Below, in pieces: positions 14,401 to 26,800 of a DNA stretch of 64,000 nucleotides. The translations under genes were made by a program, and so were the position numbers. The notes below the pieces were generated by a model that saw nothing but the letters and a program-made list of their open reading frames with translations, was not told the origin of the DNA and ran no database searches. The stretch covers positions 64,685 to 128,684 of the forward strand of contig JADHZB010001096.1 of assembly GCA_015657535.1 (NCBI GenBank), read 5' to 3'. Source of the DNA: Nephromyces sp. MM_2019 (taxonomy: Eukaryota; Apicomplexa; Aconoidasida; Nephromycida). Every line of letters starts with the position of its first letter. Within the stretch, counting starts at the first letter, position 1.

Positions 14401-17400
14401 TATTTGAGACGACACACATGATGTAGAATTCAAAAAATAGATTCTCAAGCTTACTGTAAACTAATTTGCTTGCAAAAAATTGTCTAGATGCTTGCGTTGT
14501 GGTTTACTGAAAGCAAAGTTTAGGCTTGGAAGAAGAAGCAGCTTTTTTTAAAAAATTTTTAGCCTAACATGAATTTTTTTATATTATTAAACATACATTG
14601 AAAATCTTTCCAGGTAGTGAGAAGTCACACTTTTATAAAGTTGTTTTATGCTTATTTCAAAGTAATTCTCAAAATATTAGAGTTTCTTATTATGATTTTG
14701 CCGAATTCTGCTACTTTTATAGTTAGTTCCTATTTATTCCTCTAACGTTTGAATGATTTCCAGGCATTTTTTTCATAGATTCTACTGTGATTCGCTTACT
14801 TAACATGATCAGCTTGCCTAGCAATAGAGAATATCTTTTAAGGGCATATAGATGAAAATTCGCCGAAACTCCGCCTTTTATCTCAACTTTTCATACTTCT
14901 AATGTGTGTGCTGAGCTTCTCATATGTTATGATTCATACCGCTTTTTTTATGAGCAAAAAAACAGCCTAAACAGATAATCTTCACTATACTCCGTTCTTG
15001 ACATTATTCCCTGGCTTCTATTAGGTTAACTTACAGGGACATAGTAATATGATTATTAAGGCTTCAAGCCTTTATTCTCGTTTTATTCGGAGTTTCTTGA
15101 TTTTCGTAGCTTTTTTTTATTTTTTCTGCCTTCTTGTGATGAAGATGTCATCTCCTCTAGATCAGTCAGCGTGGTTCATTATACGATCAAATGCTCTTTC
15201 CTCTTATATTTTAAGATTTCTCAGTTTCTACTGATATTTTTTTATGGTTCTTTCTCCCAACAAGCTCATCTCAATTTCACTATTTTAAACACCTTTTTTT
15301 TGCTTTGTTTGTTTTAAATTGCTCTTCTAATTATACTTCTTTGCTTACCTTCTTGCTTTCCTTATTGCCTTCCTTGTTGCTTTCCTTCTTTGCTCTCCTT
15401 TTCCCATCCTCCATTTCGATTGTCTAGCGCCTCGTTGGAGTAATTTTTTTTTGAACATTCACCTATATCCTTTAAATAGGTACCCACAATGAAGAATCTA
15501 TCAAGTTGGCGGTATCTATTATTGATGAGTTAAACGCACACTCTTCATCCTTGGGTACTAATAGATCCTCCACAGTATCATTTGGCCAGCTCTATGGCAT
15601 GTGTGATCACGTGACATTCTCTTTAGAAAGCAAAGGTTATCGGGCCTTGAAGTATGTGCCTTATGGTTAGTATTGATTTGTGCGTTTAGCGTGTGCTATT
15701 GGTGATTTGGCGGAAAGATGAATTTTTTGTGTTGACTACTCTTAATACCTGTCTTGGAGGCAGTAAGGTGATAAGCTATGAGTTTTTTAAGCTTGCAGAC
15801 TTTAGCAATGGAGAGATAGAGAGAGATAGATATATTATGGAAGATATTTAACCTATGAATTTGTCAAGTCTCGCCAAAATCTTTCTTAGAAAAGCGCTGT
15901 TCCTTCCGTCTTACTGAAATAAAAATTGCAACACGTACACGTTAGCGAGCGTTTTTTTGGAGTTTTCCTAGTAGGAGCCATATTCTAATTCAAAATTGAT
16001 TGCCGAAAGGATTTCATAGAAAAATTAGAATCCAATCTGCTGAGATTCTTAGACCACCCAAGTGTTTATCTTGTATAAAATTAAGCTTTAAAGCTGTATA
16101 TTATCCTGAGCTGCTTTATGATTTAGTATACCAAATAAGTGGGAAACCAATGTTGCTTCTTAGCTAGATTTGCAGCCTGTAATTTTAAGCAGAAATTTGG
16201 CTTTTGTGGTTCTCTGCCTTCTTAGAGCTTCAGGCTTTTTTTCTTTAATTTCGTAACGATAAAAAATCTCTCTCCGTTCAGTTCTTATCGTGTAAACCCC
16301 TGTCTCTTTCTGAGTTTATTTTTTTTTGTTGCGAGCCACTCTGATGAAAAAGGATTTAAAAATGCTATGAATTCCGAATTTTTAGCTGAATATCCAGTAA
16401 AAAGTATGAAGATACGATTTTTTCCCCATAAAGATGTTCATTCGCAGTAAAAAATTGTGGAAAAATCTTCAGTTATCATTCATGAAAGCTTTTGGAAAGT
16501 CATTTTGGATAGCAGTGGTGGAATATGCGGACGTTCTACATGTATGCTTCAGCTTTTGTGCCTCTTGCGCAATCTTCTCAGTACTCCGTCATAGGTATTG
16601 ATGTTTTAGCACCATGTGATGATATGATAGTTGAGATGGAGCCTTATACGAAAATTGGCAGTTATAGCTGTAGGAGGCATAGTAAATGATAAATCTATTA
16701 GAATAGAACAAAGAAATGTTTTTAGTGAATTTGTCTGTGTGTTTCTTCCTGTAACCATTCCTGCACTTAATTCTGCTCCCTCGTGTAGTTGTATGTTTTT
16801 TGATAATTACTAGCGTGTGCTAGGCTTCAGATATCTCATTTATGAAAGTTGCTCTTGACTGCATTGTGATTCTGTTGGTATTTCAGATCATTTTTGAGCT
16901 CTTGTACGCCCAGCATGGCTTAACATCACTGTACATACATCGATACTCCTTTTTTAAGCACTTGCAGCTCCATTTGTCATTATTACGCGTATCGACTTTG
17001 AAAAAATAGGTTTATATGAAAATTCACAATTCGTAATCATGTGTACTATATTTTGCTGGGAAACATCCAAAATCCACATAAATAGAGTAGTTGTGGTACT
17101 ATCGTTAATCGTTCTTTTCCCAGTGAAAGGGCTCTCCTTGTGTTTGAGCTTTATTGCAAACTCCTCATATGCTGCTACTTTATGTTTATATATCTTCCAG
17201 TAAAGCTTTGAGGATCCAACTAGGGGATCTTTAGTTTCAAGCGATAAAGTTTTTGAACACAAAACCACATAACAGCAAGCATAAAAGGATAGAAATCGTA
17301 GATAAAATAAGTTTTTTTTATGGTTCTAGTATCTCACTCGAGGACTCACGAGCTGCGTGAGTTCCCCTACGTGGTAGGCAATCCGTGAGAGTGTCACTGA

Positions 17401-17760
17401 TGGCTTACGCCTTCCTGCTCTCTTTGATTTATCTAAACTCTTTGTGTTGGTCGGTGTTTTCTTTGTTTTTTGGTGTGTATGTATTAATGTTTTTTCGTCT
17501 ACTTTGTAGAGTGCTCACAAAGTGTGAAATCTTACCCCTACAGTTTTCTCTTTAACCATCGTATTGCCGAGTTCTTCAATTCATTTTCAGGGCCAGTTAA
17601 TAAGGTGCTTCCGTATTTGATTCGACGGGCTGAAGAAAACGCTTCCTTGTTGAATTCTTCACGTCGGGAGAGAGCCTTGATACATCAGGAAATCTTGAGA
17701 AGATTAAAAAAACCTTACGAGTACTTGAGGAGCTTTTTGATGATTATGCAATCTAAGTAG
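8461..17760 (+). CDS. PRODH: proline dehydrogenase, mitochondrial (6 exons)
   Basis: Exons 8461-8923, 10357-10605, 11276-11759, 13478-13701, 15480-15665 and 17591-17760 total 1776 nt (591 aa), with intron phases 1, 1, 2, 1, 1. The enzyme oxidises proline to pyrroline-5-carboxylate with FAD and feeds electrons to the respiratory chain at the inner mitochondrial membrane. Recognisable blocks are TFFKQFCGGEE near residue 130, GTVLDFAVE at the start of exon 2, DAEQSYFQPAID (D about 362), NTYQAY, KLVRGAYL (K about 422), HNEESI (about 476), FGQLYGM (about 508), YVPYG across the last junction, and LIRRAEEN (the RR pair about 547-548 corresponds to the conserved substrate-carboxylate arginines). Residues 1 to about 55 are Ser/Phe/Arg-rich with few acids, fitting a mitochondrial presequence; a second ATG at 8617 could give a shorter form. 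Exon 3 carries the extra segment between GRPELV and the DAE block that eukaryotic PRODH has and bacterial PutA lacks. It converges with the CWC24-like gene downstream. Confidence 0.95.
9082..9142. repeat. CT-rich microsatellite in PRODH intron 1
   Basis: About 60 bases made almost wholly of C and T, ending in a pure (TC)n run at about 9126-9142. It lies in the first PRODH intron, far from the acceptor, so it is not the polypyrimidine tract. Confidence 0.9.
12995..13016. repeat. (AC)n microsatellite in PRODH intron 3
   Basis: Eight AC units in a row, followed by gcacac. It is simple sequence within the third PRODH intron. Confidence 0.9.
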
Positions 17761-20700
17761 AAGCGATATCAAGCCCCCCAAAAACCCCTCCCCAATCTTC
17801 CTCAACTCTCATATTGCTGTCTTCAGATTTTATTGAGGAAAACTCTAATTTAAGTTTTTAGTATTTTCTTTAGCTGTTTATTTATTTCCGCACTTTATTC
17901 CGGAATAACTGCAAGATCCGCACTGCTAGACTATATGACTTACAAGTTTTGATGTATATATGTATGTATATGTATATAATCCCCCTGTTCTTAGGTTACT
18001 TTACAGCCCCAGGAACCGGCTCTTTGACGCTGATCGTAAAAATAATGTTAACTGCACAATTTTTCCTGCACTTTGCTCCTTTTTTCTTTTGTTGTGTTAA
18101 GTGTTTCTGCATAACAATATCCATTTAAGTTCTCAGATGCAATGCTGATATATGCAAAGTTGCTGTTACGGCATGTTTGCAAACTTCTCCTGACCTCTGT
18201 TTAGGGGTGAATTAATGGCATCTGCGGCTCTTGGTAGATTTTATGAATTGTATTGTTAAAGTTCATTGGTATTCTCTAATTGTTGCGAGAATTTTAGGTG
18301 GCGGGTTTTTGTATCTAATACTGAATAAGCGTAGGAAATTATCTCCACGTGACTTGTGTGTTTATCATTTTGTTGAACTGTTTTGAATATTCGTCCACTG
18401 AGGTGCTTTGCTAAGAAGCTTATTCATTCGTTAGTAAGGTAATTGCATATTATTTGTATCTAATTTTTTTCGAAAATTGAAATCATGATATATATTGTTT
18501 AGTGTTTACTCCCACGCTAAAGTTTTTGAGAGAATTTGCATCGTAAGTTATATAGTCTTTAACAATCACCCGCGAGCAGCCTAAATAGGATCCTCTTTGG
18601 GTGGATGCCGATATTGTTACTACTGGAGTGTAGGTGCTATACAGCCGTGGAAAAATATTAGTCGCACAGAATGCCTATATATACTAACCCCTCTTTCCCC
18701 AGGAGAACTGGAATCTTATTGGATGCAAAGACTGTGAGTTTCGTCTCAAGAGAACGAATCCACAAGACAAATTTCGCTACAATTAAAACTTTGGAAGTTG
18801 TTCCGATCCGAAGACTAATTTATACTCCACTCTATGTCATGATTTTTTGTACAAGCGTTGTCAAATTTACTTGGATAGATTGACGTTAGTATATTTCTTG
18901 CGTCTTTTGATGATTTTAGCTATTGACTTTGTTTTTCTGCAGTAAGCTAGAGCATCTATTATGATGCAACCTTGCACTCATTCATTTCGCAGGCTTCATT
19001 ATAAAAATTGCTTTCATTGTGAAGTGAAGCATTTTGCTTTCATTGTGAAGTTGAGCGTTTTGCTTCGCTTTTTTGCTCTTGTTTGTATCTGTAGATATAG
19101 CTTATAACCTAGGTTCCACGATGGGTGGAATCCTTTGCTACTGAAGGTACTCCCCTTTATTTTTGTCTTTATCCACATTTCTTTCTGAGCTAGTTCTAAT
19201 AATTGCTAATATATTTGCATGAAAAAAATTTTTTAAAGACTTTTTTATTATGACAGACCTTTTTGCTTTTTTGTTTTAAAGTCTAGCTAGTCCGCAAAAT
19301 TTTTCAAGTATCCATATTTTTCTACCTTGTTTTCGTGCCTTTATATGCTTTTGAGTTGAAATTCCTTGTCGAAATTTAGCAGTGCTTGTTCAGTGGCAGC
19401 CTTCACTAGTGTGTGGGACTGTATGCATGGTAGCGTAGTAGTATTTAAGCTAACCTTCTGCATGATGGTTCTTCATGTTTTTTCTATTTGTTTTGTTTGT
19501 GTTATATTCGGAATAAGGCACAAGGTATCAAGGAACTATAGTCTTCTGGGCTGTTTCTCAGGAATATTCTGTTTTTTATGTTTTATATGAAGCTTCATAA
19601 TATTTATAGAGGCTTCATCTTGATATCTTAGAACATACGAATTACATTCCTACCCAGAGCAGCGAGGCGTGTTCATTCCGATTCCTCGTTAAAAGACGAA
19701 GCTCCGGCTTGCTCGAGTAGGATAAGATGTTGTGACAACAGCAGAATTATCGATTTACTTGTATGGGTGATAGTAACTAGTGTAAGAGATTATACACTGC
19801 AAAAAATTTGTACGTTTGATATACTAACTTAAGCATTAATAACTCTCAATGGGACGGTGCAGGTGAAACGCTTGCTTACCAGGATATCTTAGACTGCAAT
19901 ATGGGGGGCTGGCGATGCTTTCAAATTTCCACCTTCAGTCAAGTACTAATTAAAAGCGCTGGCTCACCCCTATTTTTTTACAGGAGGTAAAAACGAGATC
20001 AGCAAGAGAATTGGTGACAACCAATGTGGTAAAAAATGTATTCTCTGTTTTATAGTAAATTCTGGCTTACCTCTTAGCACCTTGAGTGCCGTAAGTGCAG
20101 GCTCGATAGCTAGTTATGGTCCTATTGCCGCTTTTCGTGCATTAGCAAACTAAACTTTCCTCACCTTTTTGAAGCATATAACACAGCAGCAAAACTGAAT
20201 GCGTGTCTATGGTTCTCATTAGATGGGGAAGAACTTTCTGTGTGCTACTGGATTATATTTGAACCCTAAAAAAAATAAAAGTGCCTTCATTATTTGATGA
20301 TCAATATGATTCTAGAAACTGCTTTTCAGAAATTGATATTGGAGCAGGTGGTACTGAAAGCTACGACTCTCTGTAATGATCAAGTCTTGAAGGCAGCTTA
20401 TTAGGCTGATACAAAACCAAATCGGCAGCCCATATCAAGGTGATAATTAGTTCTTTACCTCCGGAACGACCTGCCGCTATTGATCAGCCGCACGTACCTT
20501 AATAATGTATGATGAAATGTGCGTGTTTGGATGTCTTGCAGTACGGGGACTGATAGCTTGATCACCTATAACGAGGATAGTTCCCTATATAATATTTCTC
20601 AGAAATCTAGGGAAGGTACTGCGGCCTAAGGTAGATATTTTTTGCTTTAAATAGCAATTCCAGGTTGCGACCCGCCTTCCGTGTATGAGGCTGCAAGTCA

Positions 20701-22567
20701 CTTACTACTCGATCATCCCTACCCCACAAACCTCTAATTGCAGCACTGCTAACTCATCGGTGAAATAGGATATATAAGCTCACACATATCTCAAGTCAAG
20801 CTCCGTAGTAACTGCTGTTTTAAGATGGTAGTATGACCAGAGAATGGCTGTACAGCTGGAGGATGGTAGCAGGACTGGATATATTTCAGTTAGCAAGAGT
20901 GAACCTTGTGTTTAAGCGTGAAATTAAGATACTAAACATTCTAAGTTTAGCAGAAAGATGGGAAAATCAAAATCGCATCTGGTCATTCAACAAACGGAAA
21001 AATATTTCACTTAGATTGTTGTAGAAGTTCAGTAGCCCCTTTCAGCAGAGGCTTCTAATTAAGGTTGGTAGCAAGCGGGAAGCGAAAGAAATTGGGAGAG
21101 TTTGTTATAGGCTTCAAAGGTGAAGTCTTGCTGCCGAGATGGACTATTTGCCTATGCAGAAATATCACGAATCAAGTCAGCACAATGGTGGCAGTAAATT
21201 CACAAAAAAAAATTAAGCCTCTATCTGGGCTCACTTTTATTAAGTCAAAAGACTGAGGATTGTATAATAAGCGGTAAGAGAGAAATATGAGGAATTTTTT
21301 ATTATTCTGTATAAGAAAAATACCAAGTAGGCTATAGAACTCCGATGCCTAAGGCCTTTAACCTAGGTTTTTTTACTGAAATTCGTCATTAGCACCATAA
21401 ATTCTGCCAATAAGGCCCAACTGACATCCGGGATAGCCACCTATGAAAAAAAACTACATACGCTACCGCAATTCGATTTTCCTTATGCTCAGTTTAGAGT
21501 TTCTACCATCATAGGAGCCCCTATCGGTATTGCAACAGCAGAAAATACACTACGAATGAAAGCACAACACGATTAAATTTAGCAGTTGAAATGAACGTTT
21601 TCATCAAAGTTTCCTTATCATATAAGCACTAAGTCAGCGCACACATTTTCCCAAGAATAAGTACAAATACTACAGATTCTGCTATGCGTATTAGGCATCT
21701 TAAAATTTATATAGTGGTACAGTGTCATAGTTAAAGATCCCTACATACGAATAGGCTAGAAGCACTAAAAATTCTACTTCTTCATGTAGAAGCTACATAT
21801 CGCAGAGCTTCTAGGTAAGCAATCCACTATTCGAAACATCTTTGATATTGCAATTATCTACGTCACAGAAAAAAAGCGGAGCATACCTACTACGAGGCAA
21901 CGCAAAGCCATTATTCATATGAATTCTTCCGCAGTATATCCATACAAAGCAGCAAATGTTAAAATGTGCGAAAAATCGTACATACCAAAGTAAAAAGACT
22001 CCGTAAGGTAAAAATTCCTTCAAAAAGAAAAAGCAGAGCCAAGAATCCCCTCAAGTAGGTAAAGTTTAATTTCTAAGATGTTGTAAGACGACTTGTTCTC
22101 TTTATTTCTTAATAAGCAAGCTTTTTCCATAAGCTATAATTGACAAAAAAACTATTATAGCACTATCAGATAGAGCGCTTTCAAATAAAATGCACAACTG
22201 CAGGCTGCTAAAATCATGGAGAAATACGCTAACAATGATAAAGAAAACAAAGCCTTAAAAAAATTAACTCAAAATTTACCTTTCAAAAATTAATCAGTGC
22301 AAGCATGGTGAGCTCTCCTAAGTTTAAGACAGATATATTCTACTGATAGTAAATAAAATTCATGACTAGATCTAGCCTAGATGGCATAAACTAAAGTGAA
22401 ATGTTATTTCTAAAGCAGCGGGGAAAACTCAAATAATAGTTAAAGTTTCGCAAACATAAAAACTTAGACTTAAAAAAATAACAATCCATCAAATTTCATT
22501 CATATATCTAAACTTAGAGATAAGGGTAAATTTGTATTGAATCAGCTCTATAGTTAGCCTTTCAGCG
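17761..22567. other. intergenic region between convergent PRODH and CWC24 genes
   Basis: About 4.8 kb holding the 3' ends of two converging genes. The plus strand stays T-rich to about 19.6 kb and then turns A-rich. That fits a long 3' transcribed tail of PRODH followed by the 3' flank of the minus-strand gene. The open frames here are short and match no family I know. A 26-bp tandem duplication lies at 19010-19061. Confidence 0.45.
19010..19061. repeat. 26-bp tandem duplication, two copies
   Basis: The unit gctttcattgtgaag plus about 11 more bases occurs at 19010-19035 and 19036-19061 with a few substitutions near its end. It is intergenic. Confidence 0.85.
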
Positions 22568-23844
22568 CTATTCTTTAGATTTTTTGTTTACTTCAAACAC
22601 ATTCCAGGCAGCATTAAAAATTCCATTCGTGGGGGTACCACACTGACTACATTTTAAGCTCTTTTTGTAATGCTTAAAGGCACAACTTTCGCAAAAGTAA
22701 TGCTTGCAAATTGTCACAACAGGAGCCATAGATTCCTCCCACTTTTTTTTGCAAATCAAGCAGGCAAAAGGAATTGTATCTTCTTCAGTGTCGGATAGAG
22801 AAGATGATGCATCAGATTCTGCTTCTTCCTCGTCATTATTACCATCTTCTGCATTTTTCAATCTTCGCGCTAATTTGAGCTTTTTTTGCTTCATACTTTC
22901 TTCCCATTCTTTCTCTAACTGCCATCCAGCCTTATAATCTGAACGGTCGTGAAGAAATTTGCAAGTATCACCAAAGCCACAATAACCTGTTTCTTTGTAA
23001 TCCTTGCAAATCTCCGGGTTTAAATCAATCCTCAATGTAAGTCTGACATTGTCAGAACCCCTGACCGGTCCATACAACCCGGTATACTTTCCTGCAGCTA
23101 CTGCACCCTCCCTACGATTTACAATTGGTTGGTACGCTCCAGAACCACGATAAACTTTTGACTCTAATTCTCCTGCCAGAATACTCCGACCTATCCGCTC
23201 GTTTCTCTCCAAAATAGAACGATGATCCAATGACTTAGGCGCGTCTACAGAATGGGAAGCCGTCGCCCTTTGGTCTGAATTAACTGTCTGAAATAGCAAA
23301 GTAACCATGAGTAATGTCCATATACAATACATAAGAGCATCAAAACCTAGAACATACGTATTGTACAAACTCAAAGGGACATGCAGAGCATTACGCGCAC
23401 ATTATGTAACAATTTAAGCCCTAAATACTTATCGCCGGATTGGCATTGTCAAAACTTGCCCAGCAGTTTTGATACCCAAATATATGCTGGCATCGCGAAC
23501 TTGAAAGAAGAAAATTATCCGTCCATTTCATCGTATCTTACCAAGCCGCTGTGAGTCTTGTACGTATTCTGCAAAACATCGCTAGCATCCGCATCAAGAC
23601 CAAGCTGTTCACCTATGTCCTTAGGGTGAGTAGTATCTGCCTTGCTAGACACGTTGAGCACTCCAACCTTCCTACGAGCCTTTGAAGGCTGTGTAATTCC
23701 TCCCAAACGATCCTCTTCATTCAAATTAGCACTGCCTGCACCGTCAGCTCCGTCAACTTCCGCTCCTTTACCTTCCTGCTGCTCATCTTCAGGATGAAGT
23801 TTTCGTTTTCGAACATTCGTTTGCACTCCACGCTTTGTAAACAT
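22568..23844 (-). CDS. CWC24: CWC24/RNF113-type splicing factor with CCCH and RING zinc fingers (2 exons)
   Basis: Exons on the minus strand: 23844-23542 (101 codons) and 23287-22568 (239 codons plus stop). The 254-bp phase-0 intron has donor gtaaga and an acceptor ending tatttcag; the predicted protein is 340 aa. The ATG at 23844-23842 begins MFTKRGVQ. Residues 195-214 form a C-x8-C-x5-C-x3-H zinc finger inside the family block CKDYKETGYCGFGDTCKFLHD, followed by RSDYKAGW. Residues 277-317 form a C3HC4 RING (C-x2-C-x14-C-x-H-x2-C-x2-C-x10-C-x2-C), then TNGIFNAA near the end. An acidic Ser/Asp/Glu stretch links the two fingers. This domain order and both motif blocks are diagnostic of human RNF113A and yeast Cwc24. 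These proteins enter the activated spliceosome near the 5' splice site before the first step, and the RING can act as a ubiquitin ligase. The N-terminal third is basic then Gly/Ala/Glu-rich, as in homologues. No residue of either finger is missing. Confidence 0.95.
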
Positions 23845-26800
23845 CTCAATAAAAATAACTGCCAAATTAGTTGGCTTCTTTTCGTAACATCAAACAAGCT
23901 CTCCTGCAGAACATTGGCTACGCTACCCTCCGTTTTTGCTTGTTGCTAAGTCGCTGTAGCTTCGAGCCAGGGAGAAACCACGCAGTTAGTTACCTCGCCT
24001 TATATCCCCCGAATTATTTTCACGCAAAGGTCAATCTTCATTACCAGAACTAGTGTGCGTCATCCTAATAGGGAGCAGCTTATGCTTCATGTGAAGCATT
24101 TTTTTGCATCAGCAGAACTTGGGAAAACAAATCCATAATAGCTATATCCCTCAGACCAAAAAGTGGGACTATGAACTCCGGCTCAAAGGCATACAACACG
24201 TAATTAGAGAAACACGCTAAATAAGTATACACAACAAAAGATATGCTTTGTCCCTTCAACTATGCTTTATCTCCAAGGATTTCGAAACTTAAGTCTCGTA
24301 TAATTCACTGCATTAGTTCGAATGGGTATGTACGGCATGCAGCGAGCGCGTCCAAGAGCTGACGGCTGACGGCTGATGGCACTACACACTTCCTACACTT
24401 TTGACTAAATACACCACAGCCCCGCAAGTCGAGCTACTGCACTTTAGACTAGCATGGGCGCTCTACGGACTTCTATAACCAATGTCCGAGAGCGAGCTCT
24501 TGAATTTGAGCGCTCAAGCTGGTTCCTATTCCTGGCGAAGGGGCAGCTTTCTCAATATTTCTCAGCAGTTGATTTCACTGAGAAGGAACTTCCCCTATTC
24601 AATTTTTATTCAGTCCGCATTTGCGTAGTCGAATACTACAAAAAGCTGTTAATCGCAGAAGCTCTTAAGCACAGCGTCAAAAATGTAAGGGATTAGCGCA
24701 TGTTACTACTTCCACGAGGTGCATTCCCACCTAAATCTGGCCTCTTGCTGTCAAATAGAAACAGTGGGATGCCTTGCCAGCACGACTAGACGGAGCATCT
24801 TTATTTTCTGACAAAATGCTAAGCACAAGATATCAGCACCATGGAACATGGTTCATTTTGAAAAATTTCAGAAACTACTGACTTATGTTATTCCGGTTGT
24901 TTGGTCCATGAAGTGTTGCTAATCGCGAGAAAGAGAGCTTGATTGAGTATTCTTCTATTTCTATTACGGCGGTCACAGATGACATTGAAAAAGTAAAAAT
25001 ACTCAAATCTACACTTTCAAACGTTGCTAACACCGGTTGCCTGCTCCACACATCAAATCTAACACGGTGTAGGACATTGGGCGGGTCCACGAGAGTTTGG
25101 CAGTATGTTACCTGCAGGCTCCAAACTCCACCCAGCTTAGGAGTATTAGAAAACACAATAGTAAACGATATGAAACACATTATGTTTTCCTCAATTGTGG
25201 TAGTGTTTACTCCAAAGTTGCAATTTTTATATTCATGGAATAGGAACTTGCGAGCTGCATTACAAAGTAAGTAAGTAATATCATACATTAGCTTTTTATT
25301 ATTTGCAGCAGCATTAAGCTCTACGAATTAGTTCCCCGCCATATACGTACACGACGACAAAGTACCACAGAGATATTTCGTGAATCAAAATTAAACATGA
25401 GTTTCACTTCCATAAATATCCTCTAGTCTGAACATACATTTTATTTTTTGAAACAAAATTAGCCGCACTACATACTGGAAGTAAGCATAACCGGTGGCTC
25501 TTAGCTAGCATGACTTTAGATTGGTTTTAGATAGTTAAGTGTTTATTTCAAATACTACAGCCGTAGTTCCGTTAGGTGAGCGGACTGCGAATGAGACCTT
25601 TCAAGTAATCCACTTGTAGATCTTTTATTACGCAAGGAGAGGTAACTATTTGATATCTTTTTATTATGTATATTACTAGCTACGTGAGGAATCAAGAGTG
25701 GACTGCATTCTATAGTAGCATCTAAAGATTATAACCGTGTGTATCTCTTGCTGGCTAATAAAGTCAGCTATATTATGGAAATTACCCCATGTGCGCATTG
25801 TGCTCTTATTAGTTCCTCTATTAACAGCGTCCTTGCATTCAGTTGAACGTATGATATGAGTGCAGAGTGAAGACCACAAGCGATGTACTATCTTTTTACT
25901 GCGTAAATTTACTCTATACATTAATAAATAAAAATTTTCTGTGGTAGTAGCACTTGAATCTTTTGTGAATTGAGCACTGGAGCAAGTTTCCGTATTGCCT
26001 ACGAAGTCCCGTACGTTAGATTTGAAATATTTGTAGCCCATCACAATTCAGAAAAAATTTTAGCCTGTTTGAATAAAATTCCATAAGGATTAAAAGTAGT
26101 ACCAACTTAGAGGCTTACCAATCGTCTATTTCCCTAGCATTCCTGCTGTAAAGTGTGACCACCATATTTTCGTGCAGATATAAAAAACAATAAGCCGTGA
26201 GTACGGTTTATAAGCTTGTTTACCCTCCTTTCCTATTTCCATCCTGTCTTGCAGTGTGATCGGTAGAAAAAGCCCATATTGTACAATAATACCTTATCAT
26301 ACGCAGTTCAGAACATTTGAAGTATAAAATTGATTGTGTATTGCTGCTTTCTCTTTCTAGAAACCGAGCTTTGCTGTTACCAGTACCCGCTGGTCGAAGG
26401 TTTAATATGTTTCTGGTTGCATACATTCGGGTGGCTAGACCAAGGAGATCAAGCTGCGTAGAAGCGATTTCTGGAAGAAGCGCCTCTAGCTACCAAAGTC
26501 CGTAGCCCATATGCCTAAACATGGTTTAGCGCTAATTAAAGTTTTTATAAGCACTGAAAGCACTTTGATGCTTACCTATCACTCCGCACGTTAAGATAAT
26601 AAAACAACGTTTTACAGGAGTTTGCGGTATCTGTTTGTGCGATCTGCTTGTTGCCTGAGCACTTTAGATGTTTAACCTAGCTTTTACCAACCAGCTATCT
26701 TAAGAAAACCGTGCGCAACGCATTTATTGCATTCTTACACCATGAAACCTATTTTATTTAATGCTGTTAAATTCAGTCATAACATACCCGTCATAAACCT

